Source: Cordia subcordata
Lineage: Eukaryota > Streptophyta > Magnoliopsida > Boraginales > Cordiaceae
Reading direction: 5' to 3'
Assembly (NCBI GenBank): GCA_028554755.1
Contig: JAPTOF010000016.1
Span: 11,816,001 to 11,880,000 of the forward strand
DNA: 64,000 nucleotides
Shown: in pieces, positions 24,339-36,638 of the stretch
Layout of the letters: each line of letters begins with the position of its first letter
Numbering within the stretch: position 1 is the stretch's first letter
Program-made: the position numbers and the translations under genes
The notes under the pieces: model-generated
What the model was told of the DNA's origin: nothing
The model's input: the letters and a program-made list of their open reading frames with translations, nothing else
Database searches by the model: none

Positions 24339-25259
24339 ATTCAATAATGAAAATTTTCAAATTTCCTAAAACCTAAGCTTGAATATATGATGGAATTAGT
24401 TATTTTGGATGAAAGGATAAAATTCAATTATTATATTTCTTAAAACTGGTTATGTTTATAGTTTGCAAAACCTATATTGCTTTGAAACTATTTTTATTCA
24501 ATTTGAATTTAAGGGTGGAAGAATATAATGTACTATTAATAGTATTCATATATACGAGTTTAAAGACATAATACTTGACTGCAATGTCTATATCCTATCT
24601 GATTTTACAGTGTCCTTGAATCAATAAAAGTATAAATCAATGCTCCATTAATTTTGGATACACTCTCAAGCTTTCAATAAGGGTGTAGCTGGTTAACTTG
24701 TCAACCATTCTTTCATACGGTTTAACTTTCATTCCTTAGTCACGAATACTTGATGAGAAAAATAAATCTACATATTTAGGTATTGGTACCCCTTTATTCG
24801 TTTCATAGTATCTAAATTTTTTAGTATTATTCGCTCCTTTTATCTGTCTCTCACGCTCACATGGCTTTTGTTTGTTTTATGCAGATGTCATTGTGCTACT
24901 TAATGTGGCAAAGGAAAATTAAAGGATTTTAAAAGGGATGACAAAGTTTGCAACTATATTGCAATTGAATTGGACACCTTATAGTAATATTCTTTTAACC
25001 CTTTTGTTTATTATGTATTTTTTTTATATTTGAAAATATATATATATATATATATGTTTATCTTATTCAAAATAGTATCACTTGTTACTTATTTCTCTTT
25101 ATTTAGTTTTCTAAACTAATATGTTTGTATTAATCAAATTATATTGTTTTAGCTTATTTATCTCATCCATCACTCAGGTAATACACTAATTACTTAAAAA
25201 AAAAGAACTTTAAACTATATAATAGATAAACAAGTTTGTCTTATTCACATAATCATATA

Positions 25260-26148
25260 GGAGATTATAGGCCCAAGCCTAGATGGAAGTATGGTCCAAC
25301 CCCATTTCATTGAAAGTGCACTACTACTTCCATGGTTGTAGTAGGAGATGACAATGTTGTATACAAAAGCAAGAGAATCCAAACTCTTTCTCTTTGCAGG
25401 AATCGCTCACTCTCAAGCAAAACAAAACTCGATAATACAAATAAAAACTTATGATTATACTTCTGTATTGTGCATTATAATATTATCATGACTAATCATG
25501 GCAAACCTTGTGACTTATCATAGGAGTTGCTTTCGCCAGAGTTTATATGAAATTAGATAGAACATCTAACCCTAAATACCCAGAGGGGTTAATCCCTTCT
25601 TGATCCACACATTAACTTCACTAAGTATTTGCCTATATCCAGTTACTTTTTGTTACCAGATTAGAAATTTGGATAGTTTAGCATTAAAATATAAGGAGTT
25701 GTTTATAAGTCTCGATGGTAATCTTAGGTTAGAGGAATCAAATCATCCACGCCTACCACATGCATTCCTTTGATAATTTGGGTATAATACCGTAGGATGC
25801 TATGTAATTGAGTCTAGTTTAGTGAACATGTCTCCACATATCACCTATTTTTCATATCAGTGTCTCTACACTTTTTAATCATGAGGATAATCAATGATAT
25901 GACAAACAAGGACATATTCTTGATAAAATTAATGTCCTATTATCAATTTTATCTTTTGGCCACGAACATATTTTAGAACAACTAGAATTCATCCTCATTC
26001 ACTAAATTCTTTTTGTAGTTGTTCTAAGTACTTTCATCACGATCACAAGATATGGATGAAACAATATGATGTAATTGCCGATAAAACAATAAAATCCATA
26101 TAAAATATAATTAAAAACCTCTAATAGAAGACTGACTTTAGGACACAA
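25260..26148 (-). repeat. Probable LTR of a Copia-like element
   Basis: Read on the minus strand it starts TGTGTCCTAAAGTCAGTC at 26,148, a common opening of plant Copia LTRs, and later has a CCCTCTGGGTATTTAGGG phrase. No primer-binding site, second LTR or target duplication was found, so the left limit is arbitrary. Non-coding. Confidence 0.35.
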
Positions 26149-26636
26149 TCCTAATAGTATGGACCATGACTGCTCATCCCAGGCCTTTGAATGATCAACC
26201 TCTGACTTGAAGACAATAAGGAAGAGATTCGAAAAAAGGTTGGGAATATCCCTTGGAGTTGACAAATCCTACGAGCTAATAATGATCCTGCGAACCACAT
26301 TTATCAAGACATGTTTATGAGACAATAACTTGCCCACTGATGCCAAACATTGGAGTCTTTCAACTTTAGTAGGGTCAGACTGTTGTAATGTGATAGTTGC
26401 TATTCCTGAAGTCACAAGGACAATAGTTAAGCAAGATCATCCTTAGAAGGAGGACGCGACATCCCGAGAGAAATAAAGAACAGAAATACACCAAGACCAA
26501 CATGAACACATAGTGAACACTAAAGGAAAAGCATGGTAATAACAGGAAACCATTGAAGGAGATGGATAACCATCCAGGGAATATACAGTCACTCTCTAGA
26601 GAGAAAAGTGAGAGAGAACATAAAATACTAAGAGCT

Positions 26637-26858
26637 TCTTTGAATTGGCTTTTTTTTTTTAAAAAAAACACTTTCTTTCTTGAAAAGTTATATTAAATTT
26701 ACAATAACTATTTGGTATGACTTCTAAAAAAGTTAAAACTCAGAAAAAAGCTCAAATACAACTTTATTTTTGAAGTTAGAATTTTTAACTTATAAAAAAA
26801 GTTATTTTTCAAAAATTATTAAAAAAAGCTTTTGAAAAAAGTCAATTCAAATGGGCCT
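26637..26858. mobile_element. MITE, copy 1 of the GGCC...TTGAATTGACTTTT family
   Basis: Ends are inverted repeats (TTTGAATTGGCTTTTT and AAAAAAGTCAATTCAAA, the right end extended by TGGGCC) around an A/T-rich core that could fold into a long hairpin. Three more copies lie at 26,912, 50,600 and 61,826. No coding capacity. The copy at 61,826 suggests a target duplication of about 8 bp, which would fit the hAT superfamily. Confidence 0.75.
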
Positions 26859-26911
26859 TAACTATAAATCAACTTAAAAAGCTGTTCTTGGTCATATACA
26901 ATACAATTTAA

Positions 26912-27126
26912 GGCCCATTTGGATTGACTTTTTTTAACAATTTTTGAAAAATAACTTTTTTTGAGAAGCTGCTGAAAATTCTGACTTTTAAGAAAGACTA
27001 TATTTGAACTTTTTTTAGTGTTTCAGCTTTTTTGGAAGTCAAATTAAATAATTATTGCAAATTGAATTATCTTTTTCAGAGAAAAATGTTTTTTCTTGGA
27101 AAAAAAAAAGTCAATTCAAATAGGCC
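26912..27126. mobile_element. MITE, copy 2 of the same family
   Basis: Best-preserved ends of the family: GGCCCATTTGGATTGAC on the left and GTCAATTCAAATAGGCC on the right. It lies 54 bp from copy 1 and ends about 310 bp upstream of the G-box in the EPCR1-like promoter. Confidence 0.8.
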
Positions 27127-27438
27127 ATTAGTCCCTCCAGAACATTCTGGTGGCAAATTTGTAATTTAGTTGAACTCCATGATCATTTAACCAACGGATA
27201 AAACGAATAGTTCAATTTAACTCTCTTTTAGAAAATGTCGATCAGCAACATAATTCTGCTTAATCGTCGATGAATTTTCAAATCTTCTTCGAATCTCAGC
27301 CGTAAATCGTAAAACATACTCCAATCTCCACCGCTCACCTCCCTCCAATTTCTCGATATACATCTCTTTCTGTTGAAAGCTGTAACCACATGAAACCAAT
27401 CTCTACCGTACACTGACGCATCAGCGGCTAATATCTCT

Positions 27439-27551
27439 CCACGTGGCAAGTCGACGGTATATATGTCCATTTTTTGTTTTCTGATTTTGCGCATTTGAAA
27501 ATTTTCACAAGCCTTCTTAAAGTCTGGTGTGAGAGCCAAAAACAAACCCTA
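27439..27551 (+). promoter_or_regulatory. Predicted core promoter and 5' UTR signals of the EPCR1-like gene
   Basis: A palindromic G-box CCACGTGG lies at 27,439-27,446 and a TATA-like TATATAT at 27,459-27,465, placing transcription start near 27,490. A telo-box AAACCCTA at 27,544-27,551 falls in the predicted leader. The leader is then split: donor GTACGT at 27,629 and acceptor TTGACAG ending at 27,822 remove a 5' UTR intron. Start site and splicing are inferred from sequence only. Confidence 0.5.
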
Positions 27552-27838
27552 GAAAATTAGTTTCACAATTTTAAAAATCCGATACGACACTTCTAAATAC
27601 GCCATCGTTTCGATATCTTCGACAGCAAGTACGTTCACGCACACACAATACACACCAATTTTTACTTTTTTTTAAAATTCTTTTCGATGATTATTTAAAT
27701 TGTTAGAGATGTTTATTTTGATTATGTTGTGATTAGTTTACGATTAATTGTTGTAAATGCGGATATATGTTTTATTTTATTTGGAAAAAATTGATTATTT
27801 GCATGGATTTTTATGTTGACAGATCTGGAAATTGAGAG

Positions 27839-27896
27839 ATGTGTATGTGTGATGGAATCTAAAAATTGGGGGGTGTCTGATAGAGGGAATTGTTGA
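27839..27896 (+). promoter_or_regulatory. Two upstream ORFs before the EPCR1-like start codon
   Basis: uORF1 (ATG 27,839, stop TAA 27,860-27,862) has seven codons. uORF2 (ATG 27,852, stop TGA 27,894-27,896) has fourteen. The uORF2 stop shares its last A with the main ATG at 27,896 (TGATG), a layout that can permit reinitiation. Both lie in the second 5' UTR exon. Confidence 0.55.
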
Positions 27897-30800
27897 TGGA
27901 AAATAGCATAGGGAAGGTAGGTGGTGTAGTGAAATCTTCGAAAAGTTCGAAATCTTTGGATCTTCAGAGTCTGTATAAGAAGAGGTTTTTGAAAGAGGGT
28001 GGTGATAAAGGTAAGAAATTTTCTGAGAAAAATGGTGTTGAGTTTGGGAGGGAGGAGGAGAGGAAGAAAAGGAAGAGGACCGGTAGGAAGCAGCCCGAGG
28101 GAAAGAAGAGTAGGAGGAGAGTTGATGTGGAGGAGCATGTTGGTAATGGGGTGACATCTGAATCTGTTGATTCGGTCAGGTCTGTGCCTAGTTCGAGTCA
28201 GAAGTTGAATAGCAGTAGTAATGGGTTGATTGGCATTTCTTATAGTTTTGATCAAAATGGTAATGGTTTTCGGATTCCCAAGCGTCCAAGAGGTTCCGTG
28301 GGGAGGAAGAGGTTTGGGAGTAATTCTGCTTCCAGGCTGTTGTCACAACCTGGTTCTGTTGATCGGCTTGGCAAATTCAGTGGTGAGGTCAAGAAAGGTG
28401 GTGGTGTGGTTGATCAAGTATCTAAGTTGGCAGGATCTTCTGGTATTCAAGCCGGTTCTAGTGATTGGAATAGTAAGTTGCTTAGCAATTTCAAGGTCAT
28501 GAGCAAGACTGGGTTTAATGAAGTTAAAGCGAGTAGGAATAGTAGTGTAACTGTAGCTCTGCGTGCTAAGGAGGAAGATGGTCTTTCTGTTGTACATAAT
28601 GGTGACACATCTTCTACAAAACGCCGAAGCAATCAGAGGAAGAGGAAGGGTTTGGCATCAGTAAGTGGACCTGTTGCTGAAAAGGTTGAGCTGTCACTGG
28701 ATAAATCTGGCAATGCACATGATGATTTCTCGGATGATGATGATGAGGAGAATCTTGAACAAAATGCAGCAAGGATGCTGTCATCTAGGTTTGACCCAAG
28801 TTGCACTGGTTTTTCTTCAAACAGCATATGTTCCCTTTTGCCATCTATCGATCAGTTCTCCCCATTGACTTCATCTGGTCGGGATTTTCTTGACCAGGAC
28901 GCAAACTCTTTTGCTGGCTCAGTGTCTCCTTCTGTTGATATGTCTAGTAGAGTCTTGAGACCAAGGAAACGTCACAAAGACACAGGCTCATCAAGTAAGC
29001 GCCGCCATTACTATGAAATTCTTCCTGGGGACTTGAATGCTTACTGGGTTTTGAACCGGAGGATTAAAGTTTTCTGGCCATTGGATAAGCGGTGGTATTA
29101 TGGTCTTGTCAGTGACTATGATCATGATAGAGAGCTGCATCACATCAAGTATGATGACAGAGATGAGGAATGGGTTAATCTTCAAAATGAGAAATTTAAA
29201 CTTCTGCTTCTCCCTAGTGAGGTTCCTGAGAAGGGACGGCTAAATGAATCTTCCGTAGAAGCCAAAGATGTTGATAAACATAAAGTTAGTGCAGGGATGG
29301 ACAATGATGAGCATTTGCGAAATTGTTTAGACTCGGAGCCAATCATAACCTGGTTGACTCATTCTTCTCGTCGAGTTAAATATCCGCCTTCCCGTCCTGT
29401 GAAAAAGCAGAAAATCATACAGCTGCCTATGTCAACAAAGTCATCCTTGTCATTTGACAGAATTAATGATTCTAAAGGCAATTTGGGTCCTCTTGGAGAA
29501 GGCAGAGATGAAACAGGCGGTGGCCTTGCATTGCTTGACAGGTCAACCAATGGTGGATTGCCTGAGAAATCTTTGCCAGAAAGTCTTAGTAGTAACTCTG
29601 AAGTAAGGAAACCTCTTGTTGTTTATTTCAGAAAGCGGTTCCGAAAGAAAGGGGAAGAATTATCTTTTGCGGCTGGAAAGGAGAATACAGGTGGCAGTTC
29701 TCCTGGAACTCTCCCTTCTCTTGTCCCTTTGGTCAACAGGTTGCAGAGTAGGAAAGAGTTTGGAAGTAGTTTTCTTGGATGCTCAGATACTGATAAGTTG
29801 TTGTGGTCATTTGATGGTAAAGGTTGCCTAAGCTTATCTTGGAAATTGACCAAATCTGAAGGATATAGGTTTGAGATCTGCTTGCCACCATTGCCTTTCC
29901 TTGTCTATATACTAGGAACAGAGCATCTTTGGTTGGCTCACACCATGTTGATGATTCAATGTGGAACCATCATTGCTAGGTCACCGATGGTTGTCTTTGA
30001 GATGCTTTTCATTGATAATATTGTTGGAATGAGATCTCTCTTGTTCGAGGGCAGCCTGGAGAAGGCTGTATCTTTTTTTTTCCTTGTCCTTTCAGTTTTT
30101 AATCAGCAAGCTGAAGAGCAAAAGTTTGTTAGCCTGCAATTGCCAGTAACTTCAGTGAGGTTTAGACTTTCAAGTGTTAGAGATCCTCTGAAGCAGCATG
30201 TGTTTGCTTTCTACAGTTTCTCGAAACTGAAATATGCCAAATGGTTGTATCTGGACTCTGAGCTTCTGCGCTACTGTTTGCTAACTCGGCAGCTATCTCT
30301 CTGTGAATGTACATATGATAACATCAAGGCCCTTGAAGGGAGAAGCCATCAGTTAGGTACACCTTGTGCTGGTCTCAAATTGTCAATATGTGAGGTATTC
30401 GTTTATACTTTTCTTAGGATAATTCTTCCATCATATCTACATTGAAGAATCACATTGTTTTTTTTTCTCCCTCCTAGTTGGCTCATGGATTGCTAGCTTA
30501 TATATATCACATGATGGTGTTTGTTTGAGCATTAGATCATGCCATTAGCTTTGTCACAAATTTGATATCCTTTTCTTTGCATTCTTTCACGAACCAGGAT
30601 CTGCCGAAAAAGTCCATACAGGATATTCTTCCCTTCGGTGTTTCGGGAGAATCTTGCAAAAAAATGATGCAGCAATCTGTTTTCAGTTTTGCCATAAAGC
30701 CAGGAAAGCTGCCTCCATTTGCTGTATCATTTACTGCTGCACCAACCTTCTTCCTTAGTCTGCATCTTCAGATGCTAATGAATCAGAGTTTTGCTTGCTT

Positions 30801-33800
30801 TAACCTTCGGGATGTTGAGTCGATCTCTTCACCGAGAGATTCTGAAATCATCAATCAGCAAATTATACAGCACTACTCTGAAGTGCAGTCTTACTCAGGA
30901 AAAGGTGTGGGAATGGTTCCTGTGCATGATATGGAAAATTTTTTGGCTGATGCTAATGCTTCTGCTTGTTTGACTGGTGTACCTCCACTGTTGCGGGGTG
31001 ACGTCATCCCTGTGAGTGATGTCGGTGATAATATAGCTTCATCTTGGAATTTGGAGAATGGTAAAGTAGATGTTGCTGAAAATTCTGTCTGTCCCAAAGA
31101 TCTTGAGAAGACCAAAACTGAAGCTCTGCTTGCTTCTCACAGATGTGAGTCTGATGATCGACAGTTGGAGCAGCAATTTGCATCTTCGCATCTCTCTCTT
31201 TCTCAGACAATCACCTCTCCTACGTTATCAAGTGCTATAAGCTACGCTGGTTTGGATGGCATGAGAGTTGATATTCCATCCTTTGATCAAGTTGACAGGT
31301 CTTCTAATAGGAGAGAACATTTATCCAGACATGCTTCTGATTTGACTTGGGATATGACCAATCTACACAGCCCTAATACTGCAGGTCCAAGAAGTTCATG
31401 GCGAAGGGATAAAAGTAATTGCGTAAGCTCTCCACTTGGAGACATTTCACCCTCATGGTCTGATGGGAAGACAAACATCATCCGTGGCACCTTCAGCAGT
31501 GGACCTAAGAAGCGACGCACTCAGGTTCAGTACACCATGCCTTTTGGGGGTTATGATTTAAGCTCGAAACACAGAAATCAGAGGTCTTTACCATCTAAAA
31601 GAATCAGGAGAGCTGACGACAAGAATAGATCTGAAGGGTCAAGAAGTTTTCGGAGAAATCTGGAGTTATTGGCTTGCAATGCAAATGTGTTAGTCACCCT
31701 CGTGGACAGAGGTTGGAGAGAAATGGGGGCAAGAGTTGTGCTTGAACTTGGGGCTCACAATGAATGGAGACTTGTGGTTAAACTTTCTGATGTTACAAAA
31801 TATTCTTACAAAGTGAATAACGTTTTGCAACCAGGGTCTACTAACCGCTATACACATGCCATGATGTGGAAAGGTGGAAAGGATTGGGTACTGGAGTTTC
31901 CTGACAGGAGCCAGTGGATGCTTTTCAAAGAGATGCATGAAGAATGTTATAATCGGAATATTCGTGCGGCATCAGTGAAGAATATTCCTATTCCTGGAGT
32001 TTGCCTGATAGAAGAAATTGATGATTGTGCAACTGATGTAAAATTTTTTCGTCATTGTGCTAAGTACTTCAGACAGGTTGAAAATGATGTGGAGATGGCC
32101 ATGAATCCATCACGTGTGTTGTATGACATGGATAGTGATGATGAGCAGTGGCTTCTGGAAAACAATCAATCTCTGTCTAATGGTAAAGGAAACTGTGAAG
32201 AGATTACTGATGAGCTGTTTGAAAAGACAATGGATATGTTTGAGAAGGTTGCATATGCTCAACAGCGGGATCACTTCACATCTGATGAAATCGGTGAACT
32301 CATGGTTGGAATTGGGTCCACAAAAGTAGTGGGAGTCATTTATGATCACTGGCGGTGCAAGAGACAGCAGAGAGGCATGCCACTAATACGACATCTTCAG
32401 GTACATTAGCTCATTTTCTCTTTGCTGTTGATTCTTTTGCTGTTGGTATTCACTAGTTATATGGCATGTTAGCATCTTGGAAAAATTGGTGTATTCTCAA
32501 TATTAATTGATCCTTTGGAATTTTGGGATTTTACGAGTCCCAAGAAAAGCAGTGACAACCATGAAAATGGTGTAGGTGGTTATTTGCTATTGTGCTGATC
32601 TTACCCTTTCCCTTTTTCTCACTGCCACCATTCTATCCCTGTGGTGAATGCTGAATTTTAGATTAGAGAGACAAGTTCGATGACATAGTCAGTGTCCATT
32701 GTCAAACTATTACCTCAAGTATTAGTGTGAGAACTTTATGATCCAATTGAGTTAAAGGTTTATCCTCTTCCTTATTTTGTGGTCTTTCGATTGATCATAA
32801 AAACTATGCCTCTTTTTGTTTCTTTTAGGCGGTTTGGTTATGGTTGATTGGATGGATTTCTTCAAACAACAGGTAGTGGTGCTGCCTTTTTTCCCTTATG
32901 TATTTGATTGTTCATGCATTTCTCCTTTCATTTTTATCTGCAGAGGTTTGCAGTAGTGATTCAATTGACGTGGCCGATAATTAATGTTTCCCCATTTTCA
33001 AGCAAAAGAAGTCTATAGAAAGCTCTATACAGAAATAAGATTATACTATCAGTCTGTTTGGCTGTGCTTATTTGGATGCTTATAAGCACACAAAATAAAA
33101 TGCAACTTCAGCCAGCTTTTTATCAAAAGTGCTTATAAGCACCCAAAATGAGCACTGCCAAACACTTTCTATTTAGAGACGTAGCTTATGTCTTTTCAAT
33201 GACACAGCTAATTACCTTTACAAAAGGATAATAGGATGTGAAGATGAAACATATTATAGTAAGTGATCATCTTAAAAGTTTGATGCTTGCTTTTCCTTTC
33301 AAGATGCTTGAATCACCATTTTGTTTTGTCTGAAAACTGCCTTAGGATCTATTGTCAGGGGAAGATGTATGTACAGGTTTAGTCCTGGTTCACCTTTTTT
33401 TTTGGGGGGGGTGTGTGTGTGTAATTTTAGTCTAAAAGATCAATTAGCCAGTCTGAAGAAATGAGAACTGTTCTTTTGAGTTACAGATTTTGTGTTATTG
33501 TACGCAATGGAGAAAATGTTAAATTAACTTGTCTGTGGTTTATAAAGGCACCTAATATGGATTAGTTTGTACTCCATGCAGTATAAAATATCATCAGTAG
33601 ATATTGCTGATTATTTTGGTGTTTAGTTGGAAATAATAATATGCTTCCACATGTCCTTATAAAGTTTGATTACCTTAGTTTTGATTGGTTATTATGATAT
33701 GTGATAATTATGAAATTATCATTTTAGGGGCACACTCTTAAGCACATCAGAAGCAGCTGAAATGTGGCTTAATTACTTAGATGTGACCCTTGTGTGAAAG

Positions 33801-36638
33801 GAATATGTGGGCTATAATTCATATTAATTAAAGGCTTTGGACACCGTTTTGTGTGGACAGAAATCTGAAATTTTGACTGCATCATATCTCATTTTTACTG
33901 AGTAAAACAGCATATGTGCCTGATGATTATGTTTTATTATTTTAGTAACGGGCATTAACATCATCGTAATTCAATTGCACCAAGTAATTCCTACGTTGTT
34001 AAGAAATCTAATATTAAGAAATGTAGCTCAAAACTGATTTGTAAGCCATTTGTTTGCTAGCTCTTGAATTAAAGCTTTTGGAAATTGATATTTTTTATTT
34101 GACACTGTTTCTGTAGTTACATACTTACATTTAACTTGTTAAAAGAACAATTCTGTAAGTTACATACTTAAGTGTGACTTCTCAAAAGAAAACAGAACCT
34201 CTTCTACTTTGCTTTATGTACTTTTGAAGTTTTTGTTATGGCCAAAAGTTCATCTTGCAATGTACCCATGCATGTTTCTTGGTTTGACAGAAGATCAAAA
34301 GAGTGGGATTTGCAACCACTTATATTATCTTAGGGAATTTGTGCTCACTTTTGCTCTAGAAACATATTGAAGGACTGGTAGGCTTCTTTTTGTCACCTGT
34401 CCCAGTACCTTTTACATGTGTGTTTAGATTAGCGATGATTAAGAGTACAGGATTAGAAGCCATGGTTATTTCTTATGGCATGTTTGCTCACTTGTGCTTT
34501 AGAAGCAAATTGAAGGCTTGCAAGTTCTTTGCTGTGTTTGTTGTTGCTGAAGTGATTTTGCTAATCTTTTCAGCTCCTTGTGTCCATTAAGCTTATAAGT
34601 TTGGTGTCCTTTGCAATTGAAAAACAGTTTTCTATGCAGCAACAATGATTCTAAATATTTATTTATCAAACCAAGCAAGAGATTTATTTATCAAAATGAA
34701 GATGGAAAGACTATACAAATTGTGATAATGTTAGATTTTAAATCAAGGAGTAAGAGAGCAAGTTGAAGCAATTCTCTTGTTTTCTTGTTTAATCTTCTCC
34801 AGCAATTAAGAGTTTATTCTATCTTGCTCTTATAACATAAGATTCCATTAGCATATTCTTTTTGGAAATTGAAAATGGGTAAATCATCTCCACACCTGAA
34901 CTGGCACCAAAGTTTGTAACTTCTTTTCCTTCAAAGGGAATGGTTGTCTAATGGCACACTTGAGATATTGTTTGATTAATGGTATTCTTGTACATGTTAG
35001 TGGATGGAAGCTCTGATTTTACTTGTTGCTGAATTTGTGTGGTCGCCCTTCTCTAATGCTAAATAAGTTGTATGTATGATTGTGTCTGCTATGCGTCCCA
35101 GTTTCTGACTTTGTTGAGGACTGCCCTTTCTCATTGGATGATGACTCTAGAGGATGTGAAAATTTCTTTTATTTTGTGATTGTTTCTAGTGAAAAAAATA
35201 CTAAGCTAAAGGATGGTAGATTGCACTCTTAACGAACTTACAGAGGCATGAATTGCTCGAGCTATCTATAAAAGTTCATGAAATGTACAGAGGCACGAAT
35301 TGCTCGACCTATCTATAAAAGTTCATGAAACTTTCTTCATGTTGGTACTACGTGTTGGGAGTCCTGTATTTAGTCCTGCTTCCCAATCTGCACAGTGGAG
35401 TTGATTGAGTTACAAAACCTGGGTTTTAAGTTGGAAGTATTTTTTCGAATTTTAATAATTTATTCAAAACATGTGTTCTAGTAATTGTTTTTAGACAGAT
35501 TACGACTTGTTTTAAATTATGAAATTTCTGTTATGCTGTTTGTTGGCCTGGTTTACTTTTTTTTTTTTTTTTTTCTGTTTTCTTGCTAATTGGGTAATTT
35601 TCCATTGTCAATAATTTCTGATAAGATTTGCCATCTTCTTCCCTTTTTTTCAGCCTCCTTTGTGGCAGAAATATTTGCAGCAAGTGAAAGAGTGGGAGCA
35701 AGGAGTTGCCAGAGCCAACACTGCCATTTCTGGATGCCAGGAGAGGGCTCTTGCAAATGAGAAACCGCCAATGTTTGCTTTTTGTTTAAAGCCACGAGGA
35801 CTAGAAATCCCTAACAGGGGCTCAAAACATCGATCGCAGAAAAAAATACCTGCTTTGGTACACAGTCATTCTGTCTCAGGAGATCAGGATGGTATGCTTG
35901 CTCCTGGAAGCATATCATTGCATTTTCCAGCCCATTAGGAATAACTGCTTTTCAACTCCATTCTATTTGGCATGTTTAGAATATTTTCTCAAACCTGCTG
36001 TAGAGAAGTCAAAATTTGTCTCTTTTGAACTACTTTAACTAATCCTTTCTATCATGGCAGGGAGAAGATCTAATGGAAGTGCACTTGGCAATGAGAAAGT
36101 TGTATTCTCAGGAAATGGCCATAATTCTTCAGAAGCTTCACCCTTGTTACAGGCTTCAACAAGTTCACTTTCACCACGTGATGCATGTGGGCTTGGGTAC
36201 TTCTCACTGAGCAATGACGTGTCCGAGTGGAATCATAATGTAAAACATAAGAACAAGGGGAAGAAAATCAGGGGATTTCCATGTCCTAGTAGTGCTTCAA
36301 TGGTGGCTTCATTCAACCAGAGCGCAATTGGGAAAAGAAATGGGGTTCATCATTGGAGTGTAGATGTACCTGAGTTTCCAAGTCAGAAGCAATACCATCA
36401 TTGTGACGGTTCATATAGGCATAGCATCTCACATTTAGATGGCTCAGACCTTCAAGAGTTTAGGTTACGTGATGCTTCAGGCGCTGCTCAGCATGCATTA
36501 AACATAGCAAAGCTCAAGAGAGAGAGGGCACAAAGGCTACTCTATAGAGCAGATCTGGCTATTCACAAAGCTGTGGTTGCTCTCATGACAGCTGAGGCAA
36601 TCAAAGCTGCTTCCGAAAGCACCAAAGGTGATGGTTAA
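27896..36638 (+). CDS. EPCR1: Enhancer of polycomb-like protein (EPCR1 type), 1,705 residues
   Basis: Coding exons are 27,896-30,394, 30,598-32,400, 35,654-35,891 and 36,061-36,638; all introns are GT-AG and the frame is kept throughout (5,118 nt, stop TAA). I start at the first ATG in frame, giving MENSIGK; the two TTG codons before it are not starts. A basic, low-complexity N-terminus (about 1-370) is followed by a Tudor-like segment at about 378-440 (RRIKVFWPLDKRWYYGLV, then YDDRDEEWV). A conserved plant block comes at 660-900, and the enhancer-of-polycomb region from about 1,190, including PSRVLYDMDSDDEQWL near 1,337-1,352 and the YDHWRCKRQQRGMPLIRHLQ-to-PPLWQ junction across exons 2 and 3. 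The C-terminal ALNIAKLKRERAQRLLYRAD helix is characteristic. In Arabidopsis, EPCR proteins join PWWP, ARID and TRB proteins in the nuclear PEAT complex, linked to histone deacetylation/acetylation and silencing. Length is slightly above the Arabidopsis protein. The gene looks intact. Confidence 0.92.
33055..33170. mobile_element. Small MITE in the EPCR1-like intron (TGTTTGG...CCAAACA family)
   Basis: Ends CTGTTTGGCTGTGCTTATTT and, inverted, TGTTTGGCAGTGCTCATTT; inside each arm is GCTTATAAGC. The whole could fold into a hairpin. A relative lies at 43,451-43,572. Confidence 0.7.
35239..35332. repeat. Tandem duplication, 2 x 47 bp, intronic
   Basis: Units 35,239-35,285 and 35,286-35,332 share TACAGAGGCA(T/C)GAATTGC and CTATCTATAAAAGTTCATGA with very few differences, so the duplication is fairly recent. 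Confidence 0.9.

Larger units (their letters stand above)
32401..35653 (+). other. Large third intron (3.25 kb, counting the 5' UTR intron) of the EPCR1-like gene
   Basis: Starts GTACATTAG after RHLQ and ends TTTTTTTCAG before PPLWQ, so the protein reads straight across as in relatives. It holds a MITE (33,055-33,170), a G/GT-rich run at 33,405-33,422, a duplicated phrase TTTGCTCACTTGTGCT-like at 34,340 and 34,485, and the 47-bp tandem repeat at 35,239. No alternative exon is supported. Confidence 0.8.

Noticed and set aside
27722..28255. 177-codon open frame on the minus strand over the first EPCR1-like exon
   Set aside because: Antisense shadow of a long coding exon; the plus-strand protein has clear family domains.
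30395..30597. Apparent continuation of the EPCR1-like frame past 30,394 and an upstream start at 30,562
   Set aside because: Both are intron read-through. GAG|GTATTC and CCAG|GATCTG fit splice sites, and the spliced protein matches the family across the junction.
34390..34590. 66-codon frame in the large EPCR1-like intron as an extra exon
   Set aside because: The protein reads RHLQ-PPLWQ directly across the intron as in relatives, and the frame shows no domain.
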